A stretch of DNA of 7,380 bases from assembly GCA_903928275.1 (NCBI GenBank), contig CAIYQJ010000147.1, positions 1 to 7,380 on the forward strand, given 5' to 3'. A program made the translations under genes and the position numbers. Shown piece after piece: positions 6,710-7,380 of this stretch. Below the pieces are notes generated by a model. It had not been told where the DNA came from. It did not search any database and saw only the letters and a list, made by a program, of their open reading frames with translations. This stretch comes from an uncultured Chloroflexota bacterium. GTDB lineage: Bacteria > Chloroflexota > Limnocylindria > Limnocylindrales > CSP1-4. Each line of letters begins with the position of its first letter. The stretch's first letter is position 1.

Positions 6710-7321
6710 ATGGTCTTCCGCCGCCTGTTCGGCCTGGACGAGAACCCCACCCCCGCTCCGTCCGGACCGGCCGGCCCCGTTGACCCCACCGGCCAGCCGG
6801 CGGTGGACGCGGAGGCGGAGACCGCGGTGATCCGGCGGATCGCCGCCGCGCTCGACGCGATGCCCGAGGACCGGGCGCGGTATCTCGCCGGGTATGCCTA
6901 CATCCTCAGCCGCGCCGCCCTCGCGGACATGCAGGTGACGGACGCCGAGACCGCGGCGATGGAGCAGATCGTCGTGGAGACCGGGGCGATCCCCGAGGCC
7001 GAGGCGGTCCTCGTCGTGGAGATGGCGAAGACGCAGTCGAAGCTGTACGGCGCGACCGAGGACTACATCATCACGCGCGACTGGTCCTCGCGGGCCACGA
7101 CCGACCAGAAGCTCGCGCTCCTGCGGGCCTGCTACCTCGTGGGCGCGGCCAACGGCTCGATCTCTGCGGAGGAGAACGCGGCGCTCATGCAGATCGGGAG
7201 CGAGTTCGCACTCGACGCGGACCAGGTCAAGTCGGTGCGCTCCGAGTTCTACGAGAAGCTCTCCGTCGTCCAGGCGCTGCGCGCACAGCAGGCGGCAAGC
7301 GCGGAGCCGGCCGAGGCCTGA
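6710..7321 (+). CDS. TerB-like helical protein of unknown function
   Basis: A 203-residue soluble protein with no signal peptide or membrane segment. After a short basic N-terminus (MVFRRLFGL) and a Pro/Gly/Ala-rich linker (about 12-31), residues about 38-187 look all-helical. They contain two copies of a TerB-like pattern: a small-residue helix, an acidic turn, then a Glu-led helix. The copies are ALADMQVTDAETAAMEQI (70-87) and GAANGSISAEENAALMQI (145-162); the second matches the family's A.(D/N)G.I..EE consensus best. TerB-domain proteins (Pfam TerB family) are linked to tellurite resistance and membrane stress, but most are uncharacterised. No terC, terD or terZ partner is visible here, so tellurite resistance should not be assumed. 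The start is set by GAGGAG 8 nt upstream. An independent promoter is possible; a strong hairpin follows the stop. Confidence 0.8.
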   Translation: MVFRRLFGLDENPTPAPSGPAGPVDPTGQPAVDAEAETAVIRRIAAALDAMPEDRARYLAGYAYILSRAALADMQVTDAETAAMEQIVVETGAIPEAEAVLVVEMAKTQSKLYGATEDYIITRDWSSRATTDQKLALLRACYLVGAANGSISAEENAALMQIGSEFALDADQVKSVRSEFYEKLSVVQALRAQQAASAEPAEA

Positions 7322-7335
7322 CGCCCCGCCCCGCG

Positions 7336-7374
7336 CGCGGCGCGCCGGGCTCCGCCGCTCCGGCGGGCGCCGCG
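7336..7374 (+). terminator. GC-rich hairpin downstream of the TerB-like gene
   Basis: The arms cgcggcgc (7336-7343) and gcgccgcg (7367-7374) pair perfectly over 8 bp. Three more G-C pairs form inside after a one-base bulge (7345-7347 with 7364-7366), leaving a 16-nt loop. It starts 15 nt after the stop codon. No T-run follows before the window edge, so it may be a non-canonical terminator or an mRNA-protecting stem. Confidence 0.5.
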
Positions 7375-7380
7375 GTCAGG

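Noticed and set aside
4196..6710. Plus-strand frame running through the membrane gene and in frame with the TerB-like protein
   Set aside because: The sequence before 6710 is Arg/Pro/Gly-rich shadow translation; the real gene begins at the ATG after GAGGAG.

Overview
The window is about 7.4 kb of very GC-rich bacterial DNA. It has strongly G/C-biased third codon positions and long spurious open frames on both strands. A Ser/Thr kinase beside an FHA-domain ABC exporter is a layout best known from Actinomycetota, but comparable genes occur in high-GC Chloroflexota. No rRNA, tRNA or other marker settles the phylum. I see no mobile element, CRISPR array or phage gene.

Left part (1-3848, minus strand): a two-gene operon. 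The first gene encodes a 914-residue protein with three N-terminal FHA (phosphothreonine-reading) domains, an ABCG-type ATPase domain and a C-terminal ABC-2 type membrane domain. Its TGA stop overlaps the ATG of a PknB-type Ser/Thr kinase (ATGA). The kinase catalytic domain is complete, followed by a Gly/Ser/Pro linker with four tandem 18-bp repeats, and the gene runs off the left edge. The pair resembles M. tuberculosis Rv1746 (PknF)/Rv1747, in which the kinase phosphorylates the exporter. Here the gene order is reversed and there is one extra FHA domain.

Middle (3849-4208): a divergent intergenic region of about 360 bp. It holds a perfect 20-bp palindrome and a 29-bp tandem duplication whose unit carries a 10-bp palindromic core. 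These are the best regulatory candidates in the window.

Right part (4209-7321, plus strand): a 792-residue membrane protein of the fused MFS/spermidine-synthase-like family, made of two duplicated membrane halves and a C-terminal Rossmann domain, probably translated from a leaderless mRNA. After a 122-bp gap comes a 203-residue protein with a TerB-like helical repeat and a clear Shine-Dalgarno sequence. A strong GC-rich hairpin closes the region.

The kinase and exporter very likely form one phospho-regulated transport unit. Nothing in the sequence ties the plus-strand genes to it functionally beyond the shared upstream region. No wholly new system is evident. The most distinctive points are the three-FHA exporter coupled to its kinase and the structured divergent intergenic region.
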